Shown: positions 46,178 to 55,448 of the stretch, one piece after another
Layout: each line of letters starts with the position of its first letter
Numbering within the stretch: position 1 is the stretch's first letter
NCBI GenBank assembly: GCA_005405945.1
Contig: BJHW01000001.1
Span: 496,001 to 560,000 of the forward strand
From: Streptomyces violaceusniger
GTDB lineage: Bacteria > Actinomycetota > Actinomycetes > Streptomycetales > Streptomycetaceae
Reading direction: 5' to 3'
DNA: 64,000 nt
Notes under the pieces: model-generated
Database searches by the model: none
Seen by the model: only the letters and a program-made list of their open reading frames with translations
Told to the model about the DNA's origin: nothing
Program-made: the position numbers and the translations under genes

Positions 46178-48600
46178 CGCGTCCTCCTCCAATGCGGCAC
46201 CGCGGCCGCGCCGGGCGCGTGGCCGACCGGGGCCGCGATACGGGCGGCGGCCACGGTGCCGGGGGCGGTGCAGGGCTTGCCGTTCAGAGTGAAGTCACGT
46301 GGCGCGGGGTTGCCGCCGGTGTAGTCGCCGTTGAAGCCGACGGTGGTGGAGCCGCCGGTGGCCAGGGTGGCGTTCCAGCCCGCGTCGTCGACGGTGACCG
46401 CGGTGGCGTTCTGGCGCCAGGTGCCGTTCCAGCCGCCTGCCACCTTCTGGTTACCGGTGAAGGAGAAGCCGAGACGCCAGCCGTTGAGGGTGGGGCCCTT
46501 GTTGGTGAGCGTGACGGTGGCCGTGAAGCCGGTGCCCCAGTCGTTGCCCACCGCGTAGCCGACCGTGCAAGTGGTCGCGGGGGCCGCGGCGGTGATCACC
46601 CGGACCGGCGCCGATGGCGGGGAGCTGCGGCCTGCGGTGTCCTTGGCCACGATGCGGAAGGTGTAGGCGGTGGCCGGGGACAGTCCCGTGACGGTGGCGC
46701 TCGTGGCGGGGGCGTCGACCGTGGCGACCGGGGCTCCCGCGGTGTCGCCGGAGTACACCTGGTAGCTCGCCACCGGGGACGATCCGGCGGTGGACGCGCC
46801 CCAGGTGAGGGTGGCCCGGTCCCAACCGACGGCGGTGGCGGCCGGGGCGCCGGGCGCGGTGGGCGGCTTCGCCTCGGAGGATCCGGCGGGCAGGACGTAC
46901 TCGGTGATGGAGTAGGCCGGGAAAGTGGTGGTGAAACCGCCGTCGGTCAGCGGCTGATCCGCCAGGTGCTTGATCGCGGTGACATCGTCCTGGCCGTACC
47001 GGTAGGCCTGCGCCGAGCCGCCCGGCGCGGTACCGCCGGTGACGGACACCGGGGCGGTCAGATCACCGGTGGTCTTGTTGACGACGATCACGGTCAGCGC
47101 CTTGTCGCCGCTGCGCTGGGCCGCGTAGACCGCGAGCTTGTCCTGGTCGGCGCTGGCGGCGTGGACCGCGGTGTCGCCGAAGGAGCCGCCGTTTCCGTCG
47201 TAGTTGCGGAACATGCGGAAGGCGAAGGCGCCGGGCTCGGTGGACGTCGGCGGATCCCACAGGGTGGCGAGGTCCAACCCCTCCCGTCCGAAGATGCCGA
47301 GCACATCGGCCTGGGCGAGGGCCCCGTTGATGTGGTCCAGCGCGCCCCAGTTGTACTCGGTGATGGCGAGCTTGGTGCCCGGATAGTTCTCGTCGACCAG
47401 GGAGCGCATGCGCGGGATGAACTGGACGGGCTGGTTGATCCAGCTCTCGTCCACGTACGTGGGGTCCCACAGCTGCCGTGTGGAGCGCAGCCGCAGGGCC
47501 TGGGTCTCCGGGTCGACGTTGCCGCTGAACACCCCCGCCTGCTGGGGGTATATGTGCTCGTCGAAGTAGTCCAGGATGCGGCGGTCGTGCGTCTGCTCGT
47601 ACGCCTTCATCTGCTGGAGGTACCAGGGGGCGAACAGCTGTCCGCCGTGGGCCGCCCGGTCGGGCGGGTTGGACCAGCAGTCGCCGCCCTTCTCGTTGCA
47701 GGTCTTCTGGTCGAGACCGGAGTAGACCAGGGAGTTGAAGCCCCAGCCGACCGGGCCGAGGGTCTTCGCCCCGGGGTCGGCGTCCTTGATGGCGGCGGCG
47801 GTGGCGTAGGTGCTTTCGCGCATCTCGTCGTAGCCCGTGCCCTCCGGGTGGACGTCCCGGTGGGTGCTCCACCACAGGTCGGGCTCGTTGTCGAGGTTGT
47901 AGAAGCGCACTCCACCGTCGTCCGCGGTGCCGTAGGCGCGGTTCAGATACTGCACCCAGCCCTTGGTGAACTCCGGCCCGGCGGGGACGCTGGTCTCGGC
48001 CGGGTCGTTGCCGGTGACGTTCGTACCGTCGGTCTTCACACCGTTGCCGCAGTCCGGGCGCCACTGGGCGTCGTTCGCCTTCTGCGGGCCGTATTTGGCG
48101 ATGCTGAAGCCGCAGGCGGCGTTGCGCGCCGTGGTCGTCCAGCCGCTCATCGGCACGGTCAGCACGGTGTCGGTGCCGGTGCGGCGGTTCTGCTCGACGA
48201 ACTTGTCGGCCTCCGAGCCGTTCGGCAGGTCCGCGGTGCCGTTCTCGTAGTACAGGTTCTCGAAGTACCAGTCGGCGCCCGCGTTGTATGCGTCGAGCTT
48301 GTAGTTGTAACGGGTGGTGGCGTTTCCGCCCCACCGGCGGACCGGCAGGCGCAGTTCCTTGGCCAGTGCCTCGTCGGCGAAGTTGATCCCGTAGATGTGC
48401 GGGTCGATCGCCTTGCGGCCGGTGGTGGTGTCGACGCTGAGGGCGGGGCCTTCCGGTGCGGCGGAGGAGGCGGCGGGCCGCGCTCCTCCACCCGGTAAGG
48501 CGCTCGCCTGGTGAGGACCGGCCAGACCGGCGGCAGCCACCAGCAGCACCACGGCCGCCGACGCGGCTCTCGGAGTCATGCGCCTCGGTCTCGAAGTCAT
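46174..48600 (-). CDS. Secreted GH44 endoglucanase/xyloglucanase with FN3 and CBM2
   Basis: 808-aa exported enzyme. I chose ATG 48600 because AAGGAG lies upstream; a TTG at 48621 would place that site inside the gene. Order: signal peptide (AASAAVVLLVAAAGLAGPHQ), GH44 TIM barrel with flanking beta domain (about 60-570), FN3 (580-670) and a CBM2 cellulose-binding module (676-775, GWNGTWRQNATAVTV). Catalytic acid/base Glu in NLDNEPDLWWSTH (about 236) and nucleophile in LAITEYNWGALDH (about 414). The family cleaves beta-1,4-glucan and xyloglucan. A perfect CebR operator lies 62 bases upstream. Confidence 0.94.
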   Translation of the reverse strand: MTSRPRRMTPRAASAAVVLLVAAAGLAGPHQASALPGGGARPAASSAAPEGPALSVDTTTGRKAIDPHIYGINFADEALAKELRLPVRRWGGNATTRYNYKLDAYNAGADWYFENLYYENGTADLPNGSEADKFVEQNRRTGTDTVLTVPMSGWTTTARNAACGFSIAKYGPQKANDAQWRPDCGNGVKTDGTNVTGNDPAETSVPAGPEFTKGWVQYLNRAYGTADDGGVRFYNLDNEPDLWWSTHRDVHPEGTGYDEMRESTYATAAAIKDADPGAKTLGPVGWGFNSLVYSGLDQKTCNEKGGDCWSNPPDRAAHGGQLFAPWYLQQMKAYEQTHDRRILDYFDEHIYPQQAGVFSGNVDPETQALRLRSTRQLWDPTYVDESWINQPVQFIPRMRSLVDENYPGTKLAITEYNWGALDHINGALAQADVLGIFGREGLDLATLWDPPTSTEPGAFAFRMFRNYDGNGGSFGDTAVHAASADQDKLAVYAAQRSGDKALTVIVVNKTTGDLTAPVSVTGGTAPGGSAQAYRYGQDDVTAIKHLADQPLTDGGFTTTFPAYSITEYVLPAGSSEAKPPTAPGAPAATAVGWDRATLTWGASTAGSSPVASYQVYSGDTAGAPVATVDAPATSATVTGLSPATAYTFRIVAKDTAGRSSPPSAPVRVITAAAPATTCTVGYAVGNDWGTGFTATVTLTNKGPTLNGWRLGFSFTGNQKVAGGWNGTWRQNATAVTVDDAGWNATLATGGSTTVGFNGDYTGGNPAPRDFTLNGKPCTAPGTVAAARIAAPVGHAPGAAAVPHWRRTR

Positions 48601-48661
48601 GCGCGTGGGTCTCCTTCTCAACGGCCGTGCCGACGACGGGGACAGGACGACGAAACAGGAG

Positions 48662-48675
48662 TGGGAGCGCTCCCA
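48662..48675. promoter_or_regulatory. Perfect CebR operator (TGGGAGCGCTCCCA)
   Basis: The 14-bp palindrome TGGGAGCGCTCCCA is the known binding site of CebR, the LacI-family repressor of cellulose/cellobiose genes in Streptomyces. Placed just upstream of GH44, it predicts cello-oligosaccharide induction of GH44-GH53. Confidence 0.9.
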
Positions 48676-48775
48676 CCCTGCGCATGGTCAGTGAGCCCGG
48701 CGAGAGTGTCAACCGTCTCGACCGAACCCGGTCGCACCGGCCACCGTCCCCGCACGTCGTGCGTCATACGCGCTG

Positions 48776-49020
48776 AGTCGAACCGGCGGCGAGGCACCAG
48801 CCGAGGGCCGCGGCGTGCTCGACGAGGTGCTGGCGGCAGCCGCCGTCGACCCATACCTTCCTGATGCCCGGGTGGTCGGCGGTCACCTGGTCGAGGAGCC
48901 GGGTGCCGGCCACAGATTCCTGCACGCCGGCCACGGTGACCAGCACCGCGAGCAGGAGGCCGATCGTGTCGATGACGATGCTTCGCTTCCGCCCGACGAT
49001 CTGATGGGCGCAGTTGGGGT
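48776..49020 (-). pseudogene. IS5-family transposase fragment
   Basis: The minus strand reads VGRKRSIVIDTIGLLLAVLV, TVAGVQESVAGTRLLDQVTA, HPGIRKVWVDGGCRQHLVEH, typical of the central DDE region (DTIGLLLAV, VDGGY/C) of IS5-group transposases. Both ends are missing and the frame closes just after. Confidence 0.7.
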
Positions 49021-49515
49021 CGCTGAAGCCTATTGATCAGGCGAGCGGTCAGCTCTATGTGTAGACCGGCTCAGCGGCCCCAACTCTCTCTCGCCGCCGG
49101 TCGCCGACGTCAGCACGATTCCCGCCGACGATCTGAGCTGCGAGCCCTCAAAGAAGACTGGCGCGTGCTGGCGCTCGCCATCAGCGGCGTGACCGATCAA
49201 GTGCTCAACCCCGACGATGATCGTGGTCCAAGCTCCTGCGGGCCCACGTTCCCGGGAGCCGTCGAGCTCCAATGCATCAGAAGGGCGGTGCAGATCTGAG
49301 AAGGTTCCTCGAAACCGAGTGTGGGGCCGGGTTCGTGCCGGTCAGGCATAGCGAGAGCGGGCGGCCCGGTAGGCGAGTGGAGGAGCTGCAGACCGAGTTG
49401 GAGACGGCGCAGTCGGAGTGGGACGAGTGGCTGATCGCCAGCGGGCGGGTCGGCGAGACCCGGGCCGGTTGTTCCTCCGGGAGGAACGGTCCGCCAAGGT
49501 GCTGGCGCCGTAGCA
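49021..49515. other. Gap with no recognised gene
   Basis: A plus-strand frame from 49272 encodes a Glu-rich helix (RRVEELQTELETAQSEWDEW) but has no ribosome binding site and no family match I know. Probably more IS-associated debris. Confidence 0.4.
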
Positions 49516-50774
49516 TCAGCAGGCCCCGGCCCCCGGACCCGGGCCGTCCTGGGCGTCGGCGTTCGGGGCGGGGCTCAGTCCCACCATGAGTTCCGCGAAG
49601 GCGCCCGCGGCGTTGCGGGAGGTGAAGAGGCGGTCGAGCCTGGCGCGGGCCAGCCCTCGTTGGAAGGGGCCGGAGTGGGTGTCGTCACCGGCGTCGTGGA
49701 GGGTCCGGGTCAGCCAGTGAGAGAACTCCTGGTCGTTCCAGACCCGGCGGAGGCAGCGCCGTGAGTAGGTACGCAGACCGGTGTCGTCGTGGTCGTGGAC
49801 GGAGTCCCGGACGGCGCGGGCGAAGAGATCTGCCTCGTAGAGGGCGAGGTTCATGCCTTTGCCGCCCAAGGGAGAGACGATGTGGGCGGCGTCGCCGACG
49901 AGGAAGAGGCGGCCGTACTGCATGGGGTCGTGGACGAGGCTTCGGAGCCGGAAGATTTCGCGGTCGGTGATCGGGCCGGAGACGAGAGCGGGGTCGGCGA
50001 GCCGGGTGCGCAGGGCCTCCCAGACGCGGCTATCGGGCCAGGCGTCGGGATGGTCGTCGGGTGGGCACTGAAGGTAGTAACGGCTGGTGTGCGGGCCGCG
50101 GGCGAAGTGGGCGGCGAAGCCGTACGGACTGACGGCGAGGAGGGGGCGGGCCGGGGCGGGGCGTCGGCGAGTACGGTGAGCCAACCGATGCCGTGGTCGA
50201 AGGTGTGGGTTGTGAGAACGCCGTTGGGAACGGCGGCGCGGCTGATGCCATGGTCACCGTCGCAGCCAGCGACGAAGGCACACGTGATGGCGCGGAGAGT
50301 GCCGTCGGCGGTGCGGTAGCGGACGGTCGGGCGGTCGCCGACCAGGTCGTCCAGAGAGATGTCGGCGACCTCGAATCGCAGGTCGCCGCCATCGGCAAGG
50401 TACGCGGCGGTGAGCCTTTGGACCAGCACCTGCTGGGGACAGAGGCGGGCCCGGGGACCGTCGGAGCCGTCGTCATCGGACACGAGGTGGCTCTCGCCGT
50501 CCATCCGGAACTCCAGGAGGCCGTCGGACGGTGGGCCATCGAGGACTTGGTCGGCCAGCCCCCAGGAGTCGAACATCCGGACGGCACGGGTTTCGACGAT
50601 ACCGGCCCGCTGGCGCTGTGCCACGCGCTCGCGGCTCCGGCGTTCCAGGACCACACAATCGATGCCACTGCGCCGCAGCAGGTTGGCGACGGTCAGACCG
50701 GCCGGGCCCGCGCCGATCACGGCAACGGTCGTATACTCCGGCGACTCCTGCAACTCCGTGTGTTCTGCGGCCAC
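49516..50774 (-). CDS. pobA: 4-hydroxybenzoate 3-monooxygenase-like flavoprotein (one frameshift)
   Basis: About 419 aa after repair. GTG 50774 is preceded by GGAGG. Class A FAD hydroxylase turning 4-hydroxybenzoate into protocatechuate with NAD(P)H. Motifs: TTVAVIGAGPAGLTVANLLR, VLERRSRERVAQRQRAGIVE (PobA-type), FVAGCDGDHGISRAAVP (DG motif) and GRLFLVGDAAHIVSPLGGKG (GD motif). YLQCPPDDHPDAWPDSRVWE also fits PobA. The frame is lost at the G5 run 50142-50146 (C5 on the coding strand); one more base restores it. No protocatechuate pathway genes are adjacent. Confidence 0.85.
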
Positions 50775-50861
50775 TTGACCACCTCCTATGTCAGCGTAGC
50801 CAAGTATCCGACGTTCGAGCTGACGGACCAACGATGCCACCCCCACCGCGGCCTGGGTGTT

Positions 50862-51283
50862 CCAGATCTACGACCGAGACCAGGTTGGCCGCTGCCAGGA
50901 CGTTGTTGAGCAGCTTGACCACATTGCCGGAGCCGGGGCCGCCGAGATGCTGGTACTGGCCGCCGGTCAGGGCCTCGAGGACAGGCCGGGCCGTGTCGAA
51001 GGCCTGCTCCGTGGCACCGACGAAGGCGGTCAGCCGGCCTTCCGCGGCTCCGTCGCGGCCGCCCGAGACGGGCGCGTCGACGAAGGCCGCGCCCTGGTCC
51101 GCGGCGAGGGAGGAGAGCGAGGCGCTCGTGGCCGGCTCCGACGTCGTGGTGTCGACGATGGCGAGAGTGCCGGGGCGGGACAGCAGCACAGGAACGGTCG
51201 TCTCGACCACGTCGGCCGAGGGCAGCGAGAGGACGGCGTAGGGCGTTCCGGCCAGGTGTCCGACGTCGTCCACGGTGCGGATG
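50862..51283 (-). pseudogene. Fragment of a beta-hydroxyacid dehydrogenase
   Basis: The minus strand reads AGTPYAVLSLPSADVVETTV, IVDTTTSEPATSASLSSLAA, FVDAPVSGGRDGAAEGRLTA and LGGPGSGNVVKLLNNVLAAA, the substrate and catalytic (Gly-x-Gly, Lys of NVVKLLNN) parts of 3-hydroxyisobutyrate/tartronate-semialdehyde reductases. The N-terminal NADP fold is missing and it is fused in frame to a peptide-binding-protein piece. Confidence 0.65.
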
Positions 51284-51700
51284 CCCGCCAGCTTCCTGGT
51301 GGCGGCGGCGCGGTCGGCGGCGACCAGCGACGACCGGTCGGTATTGACACAGGACACCTTGGCTGATTCGACCGCGTGGATCACGCTGCCCCGCCTGCCG
51401 CTGACGATGTCGCTGAAGGTCTGTGCGTCGATGGCCTGCGCCACCGCGGTGCGCAGGTCGGCCGGTTCGCGAAGACCGAGCCCGGACGCTCGTTGAACAG
51501 CAGGTAGGTTGTGGTGTTCGACACGCTGGAGGTGGAGAACCGGGAGTCGCCGTCGAACCGGTTCACGTTCTCGTCGGCGACCACACCCACGTCCAGGCCG
51601 TAGGACACCAGCTTGGTGGCGATCGTCGAGTAGTCGGTGATCGGTGTGAGGTCCAGATGCTCGGTGGGAACCCCCCGCAGCGGCTTGGCGAACCTCGGCC
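51283..51700 (-). pseudogene. Fragment of a peptide/nickel-type ABC binding protein
   Basis: The minus strand, in two frames, gives HLDLTPITDYSTIATKLVSY, NTTTYLLFNERPGSVFAN and DLRTAVAQAIDAQTFSDIVS, typical of SBP_bac_5 proteins. The rest is lost and the piece runs into the dehydrogenase fragment. Between 51.70 and 51.95 kb nothing more is recognised. Confidence 0.5.
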
Positions 51701-51952
51701 AGGCCGCGTAGCCGCTCCGCAGGGTGGTGCCGACCTGGCACGGCAGTCTCCGGCCGTCGCCTGGAGGTATCGGCGGTGCGCTCCCAGGAGGCGTGGATGG
51801 CGTAGACGGCTGTCCAGGAGTACCCGGCGTGCAGCAGCTCGGTGGCGGCGGATGCGGCCTGCTCGTGGCCCTGCCGCGCGAACGGCAGGGCTGTGGCCCG
51901 GGTGAGCTGTTCCTCGAGCAGCGTGCCGTGCTTACCGATGGATCTGCGCGGA

Positions 51953-52785
51953 TCAGCGCAGTCCGGCGAAGAGATCGTTCTCGGGTACGGCGGCGCCGGT
52001 GGCGTCCTTGACACGTACGTAGGTCTCCATGCCCATCAACTCGCCGAACCTCTCCTTGCCCATCTTGAGGAAGAAGATGTTCTCGCCCTGACTGGCGTGC
52101 GCGGCCAGCGCATCGAACTTCTGACCGCTGAACGCGGTGGTGTCCACCCACGTGGTGATCTGATCGTCGGGGAGACCGATCTCGGCCATCGCGGCGGCCT
52201 CGGCAGGATCCGGCTCCGGCATGTCCTCATGAAACTCGCGCATGGTCTCCCCGAACCGCCGCATCATCGAGCGGGGCATCGTCGTCCAATACACCTTCGG
52301 TGTCATCGTGGTCATCTCCAGCGCCGCCATCGTGATGCGGTGGGCCTGGATGTGGTCGGGGTGGCCGTAGAAGCCGTTCTCGTCGTAGGTGACGACCACA
52401 TCGGGTCGGTAGTGCCGCATGAGTTCCGCGAGTCGGGCGGCGCCTTCCTCCACGGGGGTCTGCCAGAAGGACCCCGGGGCGTCGTTGCTCGGCCAGCCGG
52501 TCATCCCGGAGTCGGCATAGTCCAGCATCTCCAGATCGCTGACCTTCAGGACGTCACAGCTCGCCTTGAGTTCTTGACGGCGCATCAAGGCGACGGCCGC
52601 CGGATCGTGTCCGGGATCGCCCGGCTTGACACCCCCGGTCCGTCACCGCAACCGCCGTCGGTACACGTCACGAGAACCGTCCGGATGCCCTCCGCCGCGT
52701 ACCGCGCGAGGACCCCTCCGGTTCCGGTGGCCTCGTCGTCGGGATGGGCGTGTACGGCCATGAGCGTCAAGGGCCGGTCAGTCAT
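51953..52785 (-). CDS. LmbE-type (MshB/Mca-like) zinc de-N-acetylase (one frameshift)
   Basis: About 277 aa; ATG 52785 follows AGGAGG. Zinc motif [20 protein letters not shown] (HPDDE) at the N-terminus and [17 protein letters not shown] with the third ligand. These enzymes remove acetyl groups from GlcNAc-type substrates, or cleave mycothiol conjugates, an actinobacterial detoxification step. The frame breaks at the C5 run 52632-52636 (G5 on the coding strand); one base restores [16 protein letters not shown]. Mycothiol-conjugate amidase fits best by the [20 protein letters not shown] region, but MshB cannot be excluded. Confidence 0.85.
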
Positions 52786-52914
52786 GAAACAGTCCTCCTG
52801 CAGAAATACGTCTAGATCCAAGTGCGCGGCTGGCGTACCGCGGTCCTGGGGCCCGGATCCTGGCGGGGCGGACGACCTTGTCGTCCCTCGACCAGCCCAC
52901 CCGAACGGAAGCGT

Positions 52915-53510
52915 TCAGTCTTGCTTGAGCAGATGCAGTGCCGACAAGGGCCCACCGAGTTGCATCAGCCGTCCCCCGTTGCGCAGGTCGCCGATCGGGA
53001 CGGCGGCGAAGCCGAACTGCTCGACCAAGGCCCGGACCGCCTCGACGGCGTCTGCGTCGTCTCCGGCCAGGAACAGCACCTGGCGGCCCGCGTCATGGCG
53101 CGGGTCGGCCTCAATGTACCGGCCGTACACCGTGTTGAACACCTTCACCACGCGCGCCCCCGGGAGCAGTGACGCGACGTACTCGCTGCCCGTCAGGTCG
53201 CCGAGGTCCGCGATGCGCGGTTTCGGTCCGGTCGCCTCGAACTGGTTTGTGGCGTCCATGACGATGCGGCCGTCGAACGGTCCCAGGCCCCGGACGGCGT
53301 CGGGATCTCCGGCCATGGCACGGCCAGCAGCACCAGGTCCCCCGCCGCGGCCTCCTCGCGCGTGCCCGCCTTCGCCCCGAGTTCCAAGGCGAGTTCGGCC
53401 AGCGCCCGCGGCCCGCGGCTGTTGCTGAGCACGACGTCGTGGCCGTGCCTGAGCGCATGGCGAGCGACCGCGGTCGCGATCTGTCCGGCGCCCAGCGTGC
53501 CGATCCTCAT
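52915..53510 (-). CDS. NADPH-dependent F420 reductase-like protein (one frameshift)
   Basis: About 198 aa after repair. Rossmann start MRIGTLGAGQIATAVARHAL, then VVLSNSRGPRALAELALELG and DATNQFEATGPK, the pattern of F420H2:NADP oxidoreductase/YrrA-like dinucleotide proteins, which pass hydride between NADP and F420. The frame breaks near 53305 (ATCCCGAC); one base restores VPWPEIPDAVRGLGPFDGRI. The ATG overlaps the next gene's stop (53507-53510), so it is coupled to the quinone-oxidoreductase gene. Confidence 0.82.
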
Positions 53511-54427
53511 GACTGTCCTTCGTGGTGGGTGAGCAGCACCGTTCCGCGCTTACCGGGACGGCCCACGTGGGCGACGGCCTCGGCGTGCTCCGCGAGGTCG
53601 TAGGTCGCCGCGACGGTCAGCAGCTCGGGGTGGTCGACAGCGATCCGGACGGCTCTTTCGACGTCGGCGCGGCGTTCTTCAGGCGTGCGCAGGAGCCAGT
53701 GTCGTATGGTGACGCCGCGGACCGTGAGGCCGCGGTCGACGAGGTTGAGGGCCTCGACCGGGGTGCTGCCGGAGCCGAGCAACCCGTAGGTGATCAGGGT
53801 TCCGCCGTCCATCAGCAGCTCGGCCAGGTCGGCGGTGAGTGATCCGCCGACCGCGTCGAGGACGACCCGCGCGCCACCGCCGATCTGATCGCGCACCCGG
53901 TCACGCCAGTCCTCGTCCGATGTGGAGATCGCCCCGTCACCGGGCTCGTTGCGCACCAGATTCACCAGCGGGACGCCGTCGGCCAGCGCGGAGACCAGGG
54001 TCCCGACCGACGACCTGGCTGCCGTCTGCACCACCGGTCCACCGCCCGCTTCCGCGATGGCTCGCAGCAGGAGCGAGGCGGTCAGCGGATTGCACAGCAT
54101 GAGTGCCGCGGTGGCGTCCGAGACGCCCTCGGGCACGGGCACGGCCAGACTCGCCGGCACCGTGACCCACTCCGCCCAGGTCCCGGGCACGGGGAAGAAG
54201 GCCACTCGGGCGCCGGGCACCAGGCCGCCGGTGCCGGGGCCGGCCTGCTCGACGACGCCGGTGCCCTCCAGGCCGCCGACCCGGGTCGTGCCGCGCAGCA
54301 CGGCCAGATCGCCGGGGTGGATCGGCGCGGCGGTGACGCGGACCACGACATGGCCGGGCGGGGGCTCGGGCGGGCGCAGCGCATCCCGTAGCTCAAGGCC
54401 GGCCGGGGTGGCGGTAAGGGCTCGCAC
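53507..54427 (-). CDS. Quinone-oxidoreductase-type MDR dehydrogenase
   Basis: 306 aa from GTG 54427 behind AAAGGAG. Medium-chain dehydrogenase without zinc ligands: ALRPPEPPPGHVVVRVTAAP, HPGDLAVLRGTTRVGGLEGT, AAIAEAGGGPVV-like Rossmann text with QTAARSSVGTLVSALA, and LMDGGTLITYGLLGSGST. Such NADPH:quinone or enoyl reductases handle reactive carbonyls. It is divergent from the TetR gene at 54521, which probably represses it, and coupled to the F420-reductase-like gene downstream. Confidence 0.87.
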   Translation of the reverse strand: MRALTATPAGLELRDALRPPEPPPGHVVVRVTAAPIHPGDLAVLRGTTRVGGLEGTGVVEQAGPGTGGLVPGARVAFFPVPGTWAEWVTVPASLAVPVPEGVSDATAALMLCNPLTASLLLRAIAEAGGGPVVQTAARSSVGTLVSALADGVPLVNLVRNEPGDGAISTSDEDWRDRVRDQIGGGARVVLDAVGGSLTADLAELLMDGGTLITYGLLGSGSTPVEALNLVDRGLTVRGVTIRHWLLRTPEERRADVERAVRIAVDHPELLTVAATYDLAEHAEAVAHVGRPGKRGTVLLTHHEGQS

Positions 54428-54491
54428 GGGACTCCTTTGATGTTGATCGACCTTAATCCATGCGAGGTTTATAATGAGAGACGTCATCAAA

Positions 54492-54502
54492 ACTTGTCAA
54501 GT
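54492..54502. promoter_or_regulatory. Palindrome ACTTGTCAAGT between divergent genes
   Basis: ACTTG-T-CAAGT is a perfect 11-bp odd palindrome 18 bases before the TetR start. A TATAAT hexamer occurs at 54470-54475 on the plus strand but no -35 box at good spacing. Candidate site of the TetR protein. Confidence 0.4.
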
Positions 54503-54520
54503 GTCGCTCAGGAGTCGCCC

Positions 54521-55129
54521 GTGCCCCGGATCACCCAGGAGGAGAAGGCCCACAACCGCCGCAACATCGTCGCCGCCGCCGCACGCCTGTTCCGCCTGCA
54601 CGGCATCGACGGTGTGGGCATCGCGGATCTGATGAAGGAAGCCGGCCTCACGCACGGCGGTTTCTACAACCACTTCCCGTCGAAGGACGCGCTCGCGGTG
54701 GAAGTGTGCCGCGCCGCCTTCGAGCAGTCCCTCGGCACGCTCGACGCAATGATCGAGGCGGGCGCGACGCCCGAGGGGACGCCACTGGAACGGGCCGTGG
54801 CGGTCTACCTGTCCACCGACCACCGCGACCACCCCGACGGCGGCTGCCCCTCGTCGTCCCTGATCGCAGACGCGGGCCGCGACGGTGAGAGCGTCCAGGG
54901 CGCCTATGCGGAAGGAGTGGACGGCTACCTGGCCGGATTCACCGCCGAACTCATCCGGATGGGCCTTTCCGAACAGGACGCCCGGGCACGCGCGATCCGT
55001 TTGCTGAGCGAGCTGATCGGCTCGATGATGCTCGCCCGTGCGGTGCGCGAGGTCCGCCCCCAACTGTCCGACGAGATTCTCGGCAGCGTACGAGCACAGG
55101 CGCTGCAGATCGACCACGCCCCGAACTGA
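54521..55129 (+). CDS. TetR-family regulator
   Basis: 202 aa from GTG 54521 behind CAGGAG. HTH: KAHNRRNIVAAAARLFRLHG, IDGVGIADLMKEAGLTHGGF and YNHFPSKDALAVEVCRAAFE; the C-terminal ligand domain contains DHPDGGCPSSSLIADAGRDG, with a Cys near the centre as in regulators that sense electrophiles or quinones. The divergent oxidoreductase gene is the likely target. No partner gene follows. Confidence 0.88.
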   Translation: MPRITQEEKAHNRRNIVAAAARLFRLHGIDGVGIADLMKEAGLTHGGFYNHFPSKDALAVEVCRAAFEQSLGTLDAMIEAGATPEGTPLERAVAVYLSTDHRDHPDGGCPSSSLIADAGRDGESVQGAYAEGVDGYLAGFTAELIRMGLSEQDARARAIRLLSELIGSMMLARAVREVRPQLSDEILGSVRAQALQIDHAPN

Positions 55130-55304
55130 TCACAGAGCCGATCCGCTCAGCGAGCCAGGGCTCTGCGGCAGACGGACGACGAAGCCCTGGTGTTGGAAAC
55201 GCTGACAGCCGTATCCGTTCGCAGACTGGGCGACCACCGTGGAGCGCGGCGGTAGGTGTCTCAAAGACGTACGGTCGGCCGACAAGCTCGACACGCTCGA
55301 CGAC

Positions 55305-55424
55305 GGTCCGGACACGGCCCTGTCCGAGGCTGCCGTGCACGCGTGCGTCCGCTCGCGGGCGAGCACCGGCGCCGTGGTGACGATCGCCCACCGCCTGTCG
55401 ACCGTGCTCGACGCGGAAACGGGG
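55305..55424 (+). pseudogene. C-terminal scrap of an ABC exporter ATPase
   Basis: The plus strand reads GPDTALSEAAVHACVRSRAS and TGAVVTIAHRLSTVLDAETG, the end of an ABC exporter nucleotide-binding domain with the H-loop His in IAHRLSTV. Walker motifs are absent. The rest of the 55.13-55.45 kb gap is empty. Confidence 0.5.
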
Positions 55425-55448
55425 GCTCGTCGGGTCGGCGCCATCGTC

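Noticed and set aside
46192..48498. A 768-codon plus-strand frame opposite GH44
   Set aside because: Low-complexity Gly/Val/Arg text, no start site; GH44 on the minus strand has all catalytic residues.
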